In this document: positions 11,401 to 22,433 of the stretch, one piece after another
How positions within the stretch are numbered: the first letter of the stretch is position 1
Layout of the letters: each line of letters begins with the position of its first letter
DNA from: Gnetum montanum
Taxonomy: Eukaryota > Streptophyta > Gnetopsida > Gnetales > Gnetaceae
Direction of reading: 5' to 3'
Length of the DNA: 64,000 nucleotides
Assembly: GCA_015680685.1 (NCBI GenBank)
Contig: MNCI01035176.1
Location: 198,024-262,023, forward strand
Translations under genes and position numbers: made by a program
Notes under the pieces: model-generated
What the model was told of the DNA's origin: nothing
Databases searched by the model: none
Seen by the model: the letters and a program-made list of their open reading frames with translations, nothing else

Positions 11401-12318
11401 CAATGCGATATCTACGAGGTTAATGATGTGATCTTCACGCTTCATGTCGAACTAACATGTCTGCGTTCGGGAAATTTCCGAGTTGATCTGTCATGAAAAT
11501 AGCAATTTTTCACCATCAAGTTCATAAGTAGATGGTTCGTCCTCAAAGTAAACTATAAATGTCATGAGGTTGAGCTGGGCTAAAGCAGAAGAAGAGCGTA
11601 AGTAGATGATTTTGTAAAGTTTCTTCAAGTGTAACCATGGCACCAAAGACCAAAGGCAAGCATGCTAAGTTGGCGAGGATCGATGAAGTGTAGAAAAGCT
11701 TGGGGAGAATTTCAAAGGCACGGGTTGAAACTCGAGAGGCTACTCCACTCACCTAGTAAGTCATTTTTTGCCTTCTCTGTATGATGATTGTTTTCATTGT
11801 CACGGTGTCATAATTATATGTGTTCCAAAGATGCACACTGTGTTGGGTATCGATACCTGCCTATGCTAGTTACGCTATTGGAGTTTGTAATATTACCCCT
11901 ATTGTCATTGTCAGAGACAGACCTTGCACCATCACAAGGGTTTGGGTGATCCTGGGTAATATTATGTAAACACAATACATAACTGGTCAGGATTCTAGGT
12001 ATTGTACCTTTGCGTAGTGCAAATGGGATTTCATTACCTTGCTCGTAATGGTTGCATGTTACGCTGGGTAATATGTGCTATTACCTTTATTGCCATTTTC
12101 ATAGATAGACCTTGCACCATCGCAAGGGTTTGGGTGGTTTTGGTAATGCATTTCTAGCGTAACATGTGATTTTCTAGGAGTCGAGACAATGAGAACCCTA
12201 GTGTTGTGTAATGGATTTTTTGTGAACCCTTTTTGATTTGTTTGGTTCATACGTTGTTATTATGTCTAAACTTCTTTTTCTAATGGTAGTGCACTTTATT
12301 GTAAAAGATTATGCTAAG

Positions 12319-13110
12319 GCCCGTCCTAATCATCTTAGATGTTGTGGACGTTCTATGCTATTTACATGTCCCCGTGGCCAATGTTCCTCCTCCTCATGCT
12401 CGTGTAGGGGAAGAGGCAGTTTGGTTCCGGCAAGGTGCACGGGAGTTCTTGTAGTTTTTGTTGCATAATTTCAGCGTAATTATTTGGTTGCATCTACCGG
12501 CTGAGATAGTCACTGCCATTCTGGAGATGCTACTGGTTGGATCAACGCAGAGCATCTTAACGTTTCTAGTGGACGGCTCAATTGAGACCATGAGGGGAAA
12601 AGACCATAAATATAATGTCAAGGGTTTGAGGTGTTTATCTTGGATTTGGAAGATGCCCAAGTTTGATTGTTATCATGCCTATAACACACTGTTCGTGGCT
12701 CATCATCTCATGACCTATTTTCAGAATCCACCTGGCGTTGTGTATCATGAAGGTGGGTAAGTATTTTCAAGGTGTTATGATGTGCTGACTGTTGTTTGAT
12801 TTTGTGTCAAGTATAAACAATTATCTACATTCTGTGACGTAGGATTTTTATCGATGCTAATGGTCTCCAAGGTGATACAGACATGTTATCTATGGCCGAA
12901 ACGGCCATAAAGGAATTCACTTCCATCAGCAATGTGCATGCTAGTGTCCTAGGACAACTAGGATTTGAAATCCAACACTACCCTATCCGTTATGCCAGAT
13001 TCTTTACCAAGTGTAGAGACTCCGGATGGCTAAATAAGGAGTGGACTTTGGATCATCCTATCACTATTGCCGACGTACAAGAGAAAATCCCAACGTTTCC
13101 TTTGCCCTAA
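12319..13110 (+). other. FCP1/NIF-like HAD domain encoded by aORF exons 2-3, E2
   Basis: The order of motifs resembles plant NLI-interacting-factor (FCP1-like) phosphatase domains. Motif I position: LIILDVVDVLC, where the family has a hydrophobic strand plus DxNGxL. Then AVWFRQGAREFL and NFSVIIW, like the RP..EEFL..F..F.VG.WSS block. Then NTLFVAHHL..FQNPPGVVY, like NTLLxDDSP...NPP...I.P. After the intron, GLQGDTDML, SNVHASVLGQ resembles the end of the family domain. The two Asp of the last catalytic motif are absent, and motif I keeps only one Asp (E3 has Glu). If the match is right, this is a catalytically dead relative. The reading frame has two stops in E2. The match is from memory of the family pattern and needs a profile search. 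Confidence 0.5.
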
Positions 13111-13212
13111 GTTATGCTATGATGATTAACTGTATGACCTTAAGGAGTAGGAATAGTGTATAAGATTTTATTATTTAGCTATTTTGTCTAAACTATTGTT
13201 TTATGTTCATAG

Positions 13213-14262
13213 TTAGGGAATCACGGGAGGTCACAGTGATAGCTTCTGGGCATGAGGCGAGCAGTCTCTTTTTTCGTTATGGCGACATAAAAGAAGCACA
13301 ACGTTGGCTCTGCCACGGAGTGGCCTCAGCTATCATAACCAATAACCTCCAAGAAGCTAGACTAATGGAGCTATTTCTAGTTGTAACCCTTGATGTCACA
13401 GAAATTGAAATGTTAACCTTAGTCGACTCCTTCAGCAAAGAAGCCGAGCATCTTCACATGCGTGTGCGTAACGTGCATGTGACTTTTGATATTAACGCTC
13501 GACTGTTTGCCGACTTTTTTGGCATTTCTTCTAATGGTCTTCCAGTGGAAGAAAGGTCAAAGAGAGGTTCTAAGCATCAAAAGTACATAGAAGAGTGGCT
13601 AGGGTTTAAAAAGGAACCAAAAGGCATCCTCGCCGATAAAATCCAGCTAGAGGTGGCTAATACCACTTATCCCCTCTTCCGAGCTCGTTCTTTCCCCAAG
13701 ATACTCTCCCAGGGAAGAATCCTTAGCATGGATCAGGCTTAGATCATGCAGGAGGTTATGGATGAGGGGACATGGTATAATTGGGCTAGTTACATTGCTG
13801 AAGGACTGCAGGCTGAAATGGTAAAGTTTCGCAAGAAGCTTGAATCTCATTTCAACATGCATTTTGCCTTTTACATAGCTTTCTTTCGACATTTGTTTGA
13901 ATTTCTGGTGGTTCGTAGGAATGGATTCTGGGTGCAGCAAGATCGTAACCAGATTTTCAAACCATGGATTTCCTAGGTCTTTCGCACCATCTGATCCCAA
14001 GATCCCCCCAAAGGTATCGGGTAGTCATTTTCACTAACGACTAAGGATCTGGTGGCGCCTCGTGTGCGAGGCCTAGACAGCGTGGGTGCAGTTTCTTCTT
14101 CTTACACTAGTAGTACATTGAGGGGGAAATGCCTGGTAGAATAAATAGTGAATTCATCAATTCAGCAAAAAAAGCATCGTCTGGCCGTGGAATCTTTTGG
14201 CCCGACTGGTGAAGAGGGAAGGAAACTGCGAATTAAGTTTCACAGGAACAACCCTTCGGCTG
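13213..14262 (+). other. aORF exon 4, unknown domain, E2
   Basis: The largest exon, about 350 codons. Segments conserved between E2 and E3 are LFL..., EIEML(T/S)L(V/I)DSFS, a V-rich strand followed by INxxLFADxFGI/V, EEWLGF/EWLGIA, and YNWA...FAFYIAFxxHxxEFLVV. The RVRNVHVTFDIN..LFADFFGI pattern faintly recalls proteins annotated as putative plant transposon proteins, but I cannot confirm a family. The exon is 1,050 nt in E2 and 1,052 in E3. Stops at about 13,740 and 13,975 and beyond break it. Confidence 0.5.
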
Positions 14263-16107
14263 GTAAGTAGAATAATGTATGATTAGTTTATGCATATTAC
14301 ACTATGTATAGACATCATTGCATCGTGTAGCACTTGTAAAAAGGTAAATAAATTTTTGTTTTGGTTAACTATGTTGTTTGATAGAAAAAGGGAAAGATGT
14401 AGAGGAATTTACCCCTGAAACAGGGGCCATAGTTTTACGGCGTGGAGAAGGGGCCCTAGTTCTGGATAAGGAGGCCCCGGTTAATAACATAGGCAACACA
14501 CAGGCTCATGTGCCCAAAGTGGAGACGGGTGTAGAGGATGCCGAGGTCCTTTTGGATGAGTCGAAAAAGGAGAAGCGATTTGTCGTTGGTAAGTTTGACC
14601 ATTTTCTCGGAGAGCAATCTTCCTACTATTACCCCTAGGATTTGTTGAATTGGAGCTTCATGTTATTGTGACGTCTTAATTGGCCTTTTTCTACTCTGCT
14701 ATGTTTAACCTATGTTGTTTGTGTAATAAGCACTTCTGGTAACAGTGGTGTACCTTTGTCAGCAGCCCCAACTCAGCATTGGGATGAGACTCCTAACAAA
14801 TTCACCTTTATGGAAGGCATTGTGAACGATATGATCGTTCGCTTAGAGTGAATCAATCCTAAGATTGATACATCACTGTTGTTACATATTAATCATTGAA
14901 ATTGCAACATTACATTATTCTGTTACGTCTAACTGTTATTTTTATGTTATAGGAGCTTACCTCAGATGGGATCCCAAAGAGCCCGTTGACATAGACACTG
15001 CCCCTGAACCCTCACCAAAGGTGACCAAAGTGCCACGCAGCCTTTACAATGAGATCCGTAAATGTGCGTTACGCTCAGCCTATTCTTTATGGGAGTGTTA
15101 AAACATCAATGAAGATCTTTGAAACAGGCTGCAGAAAATAGAAAAGGAGAAAAAGGCCCTAACTACTAGGGTTGAGGACCTAGAGTCCCGGAATGAATTT
15201 TTATAGGCTCGAGACACCAATGATGAGAATTGGTGGATAGCTGTGGTTGACTATGCTCGTTATTGGATAGTCATCAGGAACAACGTCCAAGCTAGTCGTG
15301 AGCTCATTGAGCAGTGGATGCAAATGGATCTCCTAGCCTAGAAGAACCAAGATTAGAAGGATTTCAGTGCAAGGGTCCAAGAATGGGGGCAGGCATAAAG
15401 AGACCATAAACACGTGTATAAATGAGAATGTGTTGCCTACTGCCAACATTACAGGGATTCCACGGTTAAAGCGTGGTCCCTCTGGCTGTTCCTCGATGTC
15501 ATCGGTGCTTCTAGAGCGTATGAAAAATTTCAGGAGCAAGTGACAGTAAGTGCTTTCCGTTAGAGATAGATAACCTTCCCTGGCGAGGAGACTACTATTC
15601 CTTCCTTCTTTCCTGAATTGCCACGATGGACCCCTGCAGATAAAGGGAAGGTAAAGGTTGGAGTTGATTTAGGAGACACCGTTTAGGCCTTGCTCACTGA
15701 GGATGAGATCATGTGACGTCTGTTAGTCAGCTTGGAGCAAATTCCTTTTGCGGCCAATGTAGGACCATCACAGGTAAACTATGTTACAATTGTATTATTC
15801 CTATGCATGGTTTTAATGGTGACGCTAACATGTGTTTCATGTCAAATCATAGGCTCAACACGAAGAGGGTCGTCATGAAGAGGAGTGTGATGGAGATGAT
15901 GGCCCTCATGAAAAGGATCCGCCTGAGGAGGAACCCCACAGAGAGGATCACCTCCATGAACAGGGTCTACCTGAGGAGGAATCCCATAGAGAGGATCACC
16001 CCCATGAAGAGACGTCGTGCAAAGAAGATCCTTATGAAGATGATCCTCATGAGATGGAGGTGGAGTTAAATGACACAGATGGAAGTGCAAACAAAGGGGA
16101 TTTGTAG

Positions 16108-16494
16108 CATGGCAATATTGACCAAACATTCTGTTATAATGAAAGGGAATAAAGAGTAACGTTCTTTGATCAATGATCATAAAATAACATTTTTAATTAA
16201 TTAATTTTATTTTTTTTATGAAAGGAAATGTATCGTTAGCAAGGTTACACATTTTAGGCCGCTGCAGGCCACTAATAGTTTAAGGCCATTTCGTGCTAGG
16301 CCATCATAAGCATAAAAGAATAAACAGAATTTCCAGTTTTAGGCCATAGTGGGCTATAACTAGTTTAAGGTCATTTCGGGCCAAGATGCGTATGAAAAAG
16401 CATAACAAGAATAATGCGAAAAGAAAGAGCATAAATTACGTAACAGTAAACAATTCGCACTGATATAGCATGTCATGCTAACGTGTTCATTTGC
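16108..16494 (+). repeat. Hairpin-unit array at the PRO/aORF junction, E2
   Basis: After the aORF stop comes an AT-rich stretch with a short TTAATTAATTAATTTTATTT run (16,192-16,220), then two or three degenerate units with GGCC arms at about 16,255-16,385. The remainder up to the PRO stop at 16,495 shows nothing recognisable. Confidence 0.6.
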
Positions 16495-17160
16495 TAGCTC
16501 TGTAGCTATTTCTTGATTGTTTTTAGATTTGGTGACGTGTATGGATGAGGAGGCTTATTACAACATTCCTCTACACTACCATCTTCTCCCTAGAAAGGTA
16601 GTTTAGTCCAAGCCAAGCTTTCATTGGCCACTGTGTCGGCCTGTTCAACTGTTGGGACAAGGGTTTGATCATCGGGGATCTCAACCTCCAAATGTTGTTC
16701 CATTTCCACGTTGTTAACCGCTTACAGCGTCATCTTATCACCATGGATGATTACTTCCCCTCCTGCATAGGGCAAGTGGATCTCTTGATGAATGGGTGAT
16801 GAGACTACCCTTAATTGGGCCAACCAAGACCTCCCCAAGATTAGGTTGAAATGGGGCATCTCCTCGATGACAATGAACACTGTGTTTGTGGGGAATTGAT
16901 CCCCTAATACAAAGTTGATATGTATTGTTCCCTTAACTTGCACTCATGCCCCGTTAAATGACTTCAAATATGATGTTTTCATGGAATTGATCTGGTCAAT
17001 CAAACCCATTTTATGCACTATGGGATATGGAATGACATTGGCAGCGGCCCTGTCATCTACGTGTACTCTCTGGATTTTGTATTGGCCAACCCAAATAGTG
17101 ATGAACATGGGTGCTATTATCACCTAACCCTTTTCAGGGTCATCCTTAATGGATTCATCA
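16495..17160 (-). pseudogene. Retropepsin (PRO) end of gag-pro, copy E2
   Basis: Aspartic protease domain with the conserved NLILGRSWLAQLR and HQEIHLPYA motifs. The active-site segment reads VDDRAAANVIP: the Gly of DDGAA is Arg here, which would block catalysis. The C-terminal end matches E1 (IKK, stop, LQS, stop). A stop interrupts the C-terminal tail near 16,720. As in the other copies, the frame joins gag upstream without a break in design and is followed by a hairpin array instead of RT. Confidence 0.8.
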
Positions 17161-20100
17161 TGAAATGTCAATTGGGGAGACCGTGGTTGTTCAACAGTGG
17201 GAGGAAGCATAATCGAATGGATTGCTTCTTCCTCTGTTGGCAAGCTCTCGTCCACAAGTATGGATGCTAACATGTGAACCATGGCTTCACAATGCTTTTA
17301 TGATGTCATCAACAAGTCATAGAGGCTCAACGTTGTATTTTTTTGTTTAAGAGCCTGCTTAACTTGCGTAAAAGCATCGAGGAGATCATGCCCACGATCA
17401 GGTTATTTGCTACTCCTCTCTTCTTTCATTCGTCCTAGAAGACGAATCTCTCGGGGAAGAATGATTTCTAGTTGAGGATTGCATTTTTTTGGACAAGGAG
17501 AAGATGGTTCCATCTACATAACATCCTCCTTTTTAGAGGAAGAAGGGCCAAGGGCATTGAGGTGAGAGGCATAGGCTTAGAGAACCCAAGCGTAAGGTGG
17601 TCCTTGGCTATGTTACCTGTCATATGCCCTTCTCCTTTCTTAGTAGATTATGATTGGGGTGTTGAGTTAGAGATTTGCCCCTACATAGCAGGAGCAACTG
17701 ACAGTTTTGGCACCCTGATGACAAAGGGTGCCCTAGGTGTGGGTGCAGCCTGTGCTGTGGCTTTACCGATAGTGGGGTGTGGAACGAAGGTCTGAGATGA
17801 AACTCGGAGGGCAAAAGGTTGTCGTTGAGCCACACCTATCAATGTTGATGGGCTTATCATTTGAGGTGGATGAGGAGGTACACGCAACACAAAGGATTTC
17901 TTTGGCTAGTTTTGGCCATCGCCCTCCATACCTACTATGTTGATAGTGTACCCTGCATTATTTTCGTTTAACAGGTCTTGGTACACATGCATGAACTGGT
18001 TTTCCAGACGGACCAGACTACTACTGTCTAGGATCAGTTTACTTTGATCAATCATATGGTGAATGTCATCTTTCAATGCCCAATAGTAATCTGTGTCATG
18101 ATCACACAGCTGGTGATATTCACAGAAATGGTCCAGCCTAAAGTTTTTGGGAACTAGTGGTTCATTTGGCAGGGCCAAGGAGGGGTTCTTGAGCAACTCA
18201 CAATGCCATCTATGGCATTTCAGACCCTCCTTGGACACCTTCTTATGTTGGATGTGACCAGTTCCTAGCAATTTCTTCAAAAATTCTGAAGGCTTTACAA
18301 GTAGAGTCATGTATTTTGAGTGATCTTTACACTCAAAATTTGGCTTTGGCTGTGGATGTGCCTCAAGGGCAGGTGCTATTTTTTGATCGGTGCTGTCTGA
18401 GTTAGTTGTGGCCTCAGTAGGCACTGTAGGTACCTTCTTGTTGTTATTTTTCTTCTTCGCCCCTTCGGCTACAGCCGTTGCTATCGTTGTTGTAGCTTTA
18501 CCCTTGTCTTTACCCTTGTTGTGGGCATTTTTATAAACCACATATTCTGGGTCTTTGCTAGCCTCTGCCGCATCTTGAATGCTCTTAGTCTGAGTGAAGG
18601 CTTGGCTGAGGGAGTGAGGTGCAAGGTAATACATTTTGGACTTAATGAAGTCATTGACTACCCCCTTGAAGATTGCCAATAGATGGGCCTCCGTGATGGG
18701 TTCATGGATTTCATTCAAGGTTGTGCTCCACCGCTGTATAAAATTTTGGACCGGCTCGAGCGGATCTTGCTTGACTCCCATAAGCTGATCCAGCATGACC
18801 TCTGTTTTTAGGTTGTACTTGAAACGAGTCACAAACTGAGTTATCAGGCCTTCCAAGGTTGAAATGGAAGAGCGTGGAAGTTCATGATACCAGTCTAAAG
18901 CTTTACCTGTTAAGGACATAACAAAGGCATAGATGATGGTATGTGGCCATTGTTGCAGCAACAATGAATTTGACCTGAAGGTAACTAAATGGGCATTGGG
19001 ATCGCCTTTCCCATTTTATTTTGTAAAATGGGGAAGTGGCATCCTAGGGGCTAACAAAAAAATGGGTACTGCTGAATTGATAGGGTTGTCATGGTAAAAA
19101 TCCATGACCTGTATTATGTCAGAACCAGCAGCTTTGAGGCGTTTAACCTCCTCGGTAAGGGTTTGAATAAGTTGGAAGGCTTGATCTAGACTTGTGGATG
19201 AAGAGGTTGGTTGAGGAATAGTAGGGGGAGCCATGTTGGGTGGTGGGATAGGGGTGGTAGCTTGGTCGGTGTGCAATGCTATCGAAACTGTCCCTGCAGG
19301 CGGTGCCGCTTGTGGCATCCACCACCCGGTAGGCGGTGCAGATGGGGTGATCACCATCGATTGCACCATGGGATACACCATTTGTGTGGTCGAGGGCACA
19401 AATAATAACCCTGTAGTGGGGTTTATCATCTACGGGACTTGGTGTTGATGATGGTGAATATGGGACATCTACGTAGGATGTGCAACAAGGGACGATGTAT
19501 TTGGATCCCACCACACGGTAGTGGTAGGTCCTGTCGTGTAAGCTGGGATGAATGTAGGAGCTACGTGTAATTCTGAAGTAGGCACTACGTTCACATACGG
19601 TGACGTAGGCGTAGGTATGCGATGAGATGGATTGGCTAATTGTGACTGCAGAGGAATGGTTTGTAAAGGAATACCACCCAGGAGGGTAGCCAGAGAGAAC
19701 AAATGTTGATAGGATGCATGCACCACATGATTGACAGTAGTCAATGATAATGATGTAGTGATCATGAACAGCAGATTTACATGGGACGCTATGGAGGGAG
19801 GAGCCACAACAAAGCTAGCATGACTATGTCCCTCGGAGTGGGAGTCTAAATCCTCCTACCCATCATGGGATACTTCATCATGGAACATCTCATCTCGTTG
19901 TTCCACTGATGCCCTGGCCATTAAAAGTTGGTCCAACATCCACTGTTGCTGGTCTATCAGAGGTATGGAAACATTAGGCGAAGGAACGAATTCCTTCCCG
20001 TTACAGTAGATGAACTCGTATTCACGTTTCGCTTCAAGTTCCTATGGGTACATGGGTAGATTTTCCATAAGTTTGATGTAGAGAAAGTTGTAATGTTCCC

Positions 20101-20257
20101 TATGTTAAGTGTGTCACTCTGGCTCTTTATTTTGAATCCTAAGGGACCAGCGTAGCCGCATTGAACTGGTCGATGGTCTGACAACACCAGGCATAACCTA
20201 CATCATCCAGGGGTTTTCAAGGCTAGCGATGTCAACAGTGATGGTTGATGTAGCCAT
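17161..20257 (-). pseudogene. Tat/Ogre-type gag, copy E2
   Basis: The best preserved gag of its family here, with one uninterrupted stretch of 352 codons (17,906-18,964). It starts with ATG at 20,255-20,257. Visible parts: an N-terminal block with YEFIYCNGKEFVPSP and LLMARAS shared with E4, a Pro/Thr/Ala-rich middle, a coiled segment LIQTLTEEVKRLKAAGSD, the gag core (NAHLVTF, SLTGKALDWYHELPRS, FVTRFKYNLK, VQNFIQRW), a Lys-rich stretch, and a zinc-knuckle-like FCEYHQLCDHDTDYYW in which the final Cys is Tyr. A Pro-rich linker leads to PRO. About ten stops remain, most in the N-terminal quarter and the linker. Confidence 0.85.
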
Positions 20258-20485
20258 TCTCTATGCAACTAGAGGGTAATGATAACAAGGATAAAGATCA
20301 CAAAGGCAAACGCAAGCTAAGGCGAGAGTGGGCTTTCTATCCTGTAGGATTCCAGAGGAATCATCAAAGTAACCAATCTGTACCTCACAATCATGTAAAT
20401 AACCACAGAGGTATTACGTTTACATCAGTTGACAATGGGTACAGACAGCTTACAGGGCTACCTGTGAAACACATATTGGAGGTTT

Positions 20486-20504
20486 GGCCCTCCTTCTAGC
20501 ACCA
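20486..20504 (-). promoter_or_regulatory. Primer binding site, tRNA-Asn, E2
   Basis: Minus strand reads TGGTGCTAGAAGGAGGGCC. Its complement CCCTCCTTCTAGCACCA differs from the plant tRNA-Asn 3' end at a single base (A for G before CCA). It is 6 bases from the LTR end at 20,511. Confidence 0.72.
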
Positions 20505-20510
20505 GAAAAC

Positions 20511-21592
20511 TGTAACGATGGAAAACAACAGTTGCTAGAAACACCAAGTGAATTTCCGTGTACACAGTTCCAACCCCAGATCCGTGCGAGGGCCTTGCTG
20601 GAGAAAATGAATCTAAGGTACCTTGAATGGTCTTTTCGATCAGACAGGGACTTACTTAATCAGTAAATTTTGTAATGATCAGATCATGAAATGATGATTT
20701 CAATGTGAAGGTACAATATCGATTGACGAGAAAACGAGATCTGCTCCAAGATTGGATCTCGAACACAATGAAGACGATGTAAATTATGCCAAATGATTAT
20801 AGAACTCAATGTAAACAAGGTGCGATGAATTGAATTTAAAATATGCACGATCCCAAGACCTGGGATCTACCTTATAAATAAATATAGTGAATACAATAGG
20901 ATTTACAAGCAAACTTTGGTTTGGATGAAGTATCTGCCATCGACAAGAAGCTAATTAGAGAGTAAACAAGAAAAGGCCAATCTACCTTGTTCTAGCCAAT
21001 CTAGGCGTAAGGGAGTCAAGCTCAAAGCAAAATGTCTACTAACTTGAAGTCTCTGGTCAAAGCTTCTCTCTATCACCATCGATGCTCTTCTCGTCGTCTC
21101 ACCAATCTTTTTGCCAATACTATCAAAAATTGCCAACAATTGCCAACCCTTTGATCATTATTAGCTGAGGTATTTATAAGATTAGGGTTAGGAGGAAAAC
21201 ACAATTTAGATTAAGCATGTCCTAGGCCCACAAAATACTGTTGACCTATTGTCCTGTAGTTGAAGCTTGTGGCGCTACGCTGTGTTACGCTCTGAAGCAT
21301 AGTATAGCGTAACCATCCTTCAGGAAGACGGTTCATTGGACCTTGTCTTTTGCATTGAAAAAATTATCTTGTGACTACGCTATGATATGTTGGGAAGCAT
21401 ATTGTGGCATAGTGACTGCTACTAATTGAATTTCATTATCTTTGTTGCTACGGATAAGTCAACTGCGCTACTTACGTTACGCTGTGTAGCATCACATGGC
21501 GTAGTATGAAAAAAGTTAAGATTTTTGAACATGGCTAATTTGCAAAGCTGAAGTATTGCCATTGTGCATCCCTTATTCTATTCTGTTTTTTG
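20511..21592 (-). mobile_element. 5' LTR of E2, upper part truncated or unresolved
   Basis: TGTAACG at 20,511 is the LTR end next to the primer site. Homology to the E1 LTR runs through the TATA region and the GCTACGC-rich U3 and stops near 21,592, where unrelated AT-rich sequence begins. The true TG start of the LTR on the minus strand is therefore either lost or not recognised. Confidence 0.68.
21171..21178 (-). promoter_or_regulatory. LTR TATA box, E2
   Basis: TATAAATA on the minus strand in the block shared with E1, about 660 bases from the LTR end. Confidence 0.6.
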
Positions 21593-22430
21593 GAGTATTG
21601 CCACTTCAACTTTAGAAATATGTCTTCTAAGATGGAGACTTTTAAACAATGTCTTTTAGAAAATAAAGACATCTTCCCAGTATTGAAGGCAAATTCAAAG
21701 AGACATCTCAGGCATGAGAATGATGTCTCCCATGATCATTATTAACCATTAACTAGTTGTTGCACAAGTTCTAAGATGGTTTTAGAAACACAATAGCTAT
21801 AAGAATACTTGAAGTGCATTTTGAAATGTGCAAGCCTTGTTGTATTCATTGTCTAATCATTTGTAATCATTGAATTTTCTATTGATCCTCATTTTATTAT
21901 CTTTTTGGAATTTTAAAGTGTGTTATACCTAACTATGTAAGGATTAGTAAACTAAGTTGTAATCCTCCCTTGTAATTCGTATTCTTGTTGCCCTATAGGG
22001 CTGATGTGCTTAAGCTTGTCAAGATCCTATGGGATTGAGTTGGCAATGTTGAGGTACAACACTCCAATGCAGAGCTCAAGATTGTAAGGTGGTGGAAGCC
22101 TAAAAATCACATTTCAAGCCTAACAAAGATCTTGCAAGGTTGAGTGGCTAGTGTTGCAGCAATCACTTGGGAGCAGGGATTGAAGATTGTATAGGGTGTG
22201 GACCCTTCGATCATCTTTGAGAGAAACAAAGTCCAGAGGTGTTATTTAAATCTACCCTCTGAGTGTGGAATACCCAAGTTCAGGAACCATATTAAAATCT
22301 GTGTGTGTGCTTTAATTATAAAAGCTTTAATTTAGGGAACTTATTAATTCCCTTCCCCCTTCTAAGTTTAATGATCCATAGGTCCATGTGTAGGTCACTA
22401 TGTAAGGTGAATAATAACACTAAAACTAAT
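21593..22430. other. AT-rich stretch without recognised gene
   Basis: No reading frame of note and no homology to the other copies in the window. The stretch around 22,020-22,290 has the look of an LTR or leader from another retroelement, but no paired copy is present to prove it. Confidence 0.4.
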
Positions 22431-22433
22431 GAT

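Larger units (their letters stand above)
11637..16107 (+). pseudogene. Antisense spliced aORF, copy E2, eight-exon model
   Basis: This gene runs against gag-pol and lies between PRO and RT. Alignment with E3 gives exons at 11,637-11,756, 12,319-12,756, 12,843 to about 13,110, 13,213-14,262, 14,385-14,588, 14,746 to about 14,868, 14,953-15,773 and 15,853-16,107. Donors include GTAAGT at 12,757, 14,263 and 14,589 and GTAAAC at 15,774. Acceptors end in AG, mostly TAG. The start ATG (MAPKTKG) matches MALKKEC of E3. The product would be near 1,100 residues: a basic N-terminus, an FCP1/NIF-like region (exons 2-3), a large unknown region (exon 4), an acidic or low-complexity part (exon 5), a short conserved segment (exon 6), a coiled-coil-like region (exon 7) and an acidic tail (exon 8). 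Stops in exons 1, 2, 4, 6 and 7 kill this copy. Exon 1 has lost the G of its donor. Confidence 0.75.

Noticed and set aside
21593-22430. Possible copia-type LTR
   Set aside because: No paired LTR, primer site or coding part in the window supports it, so it is left as unassigned.
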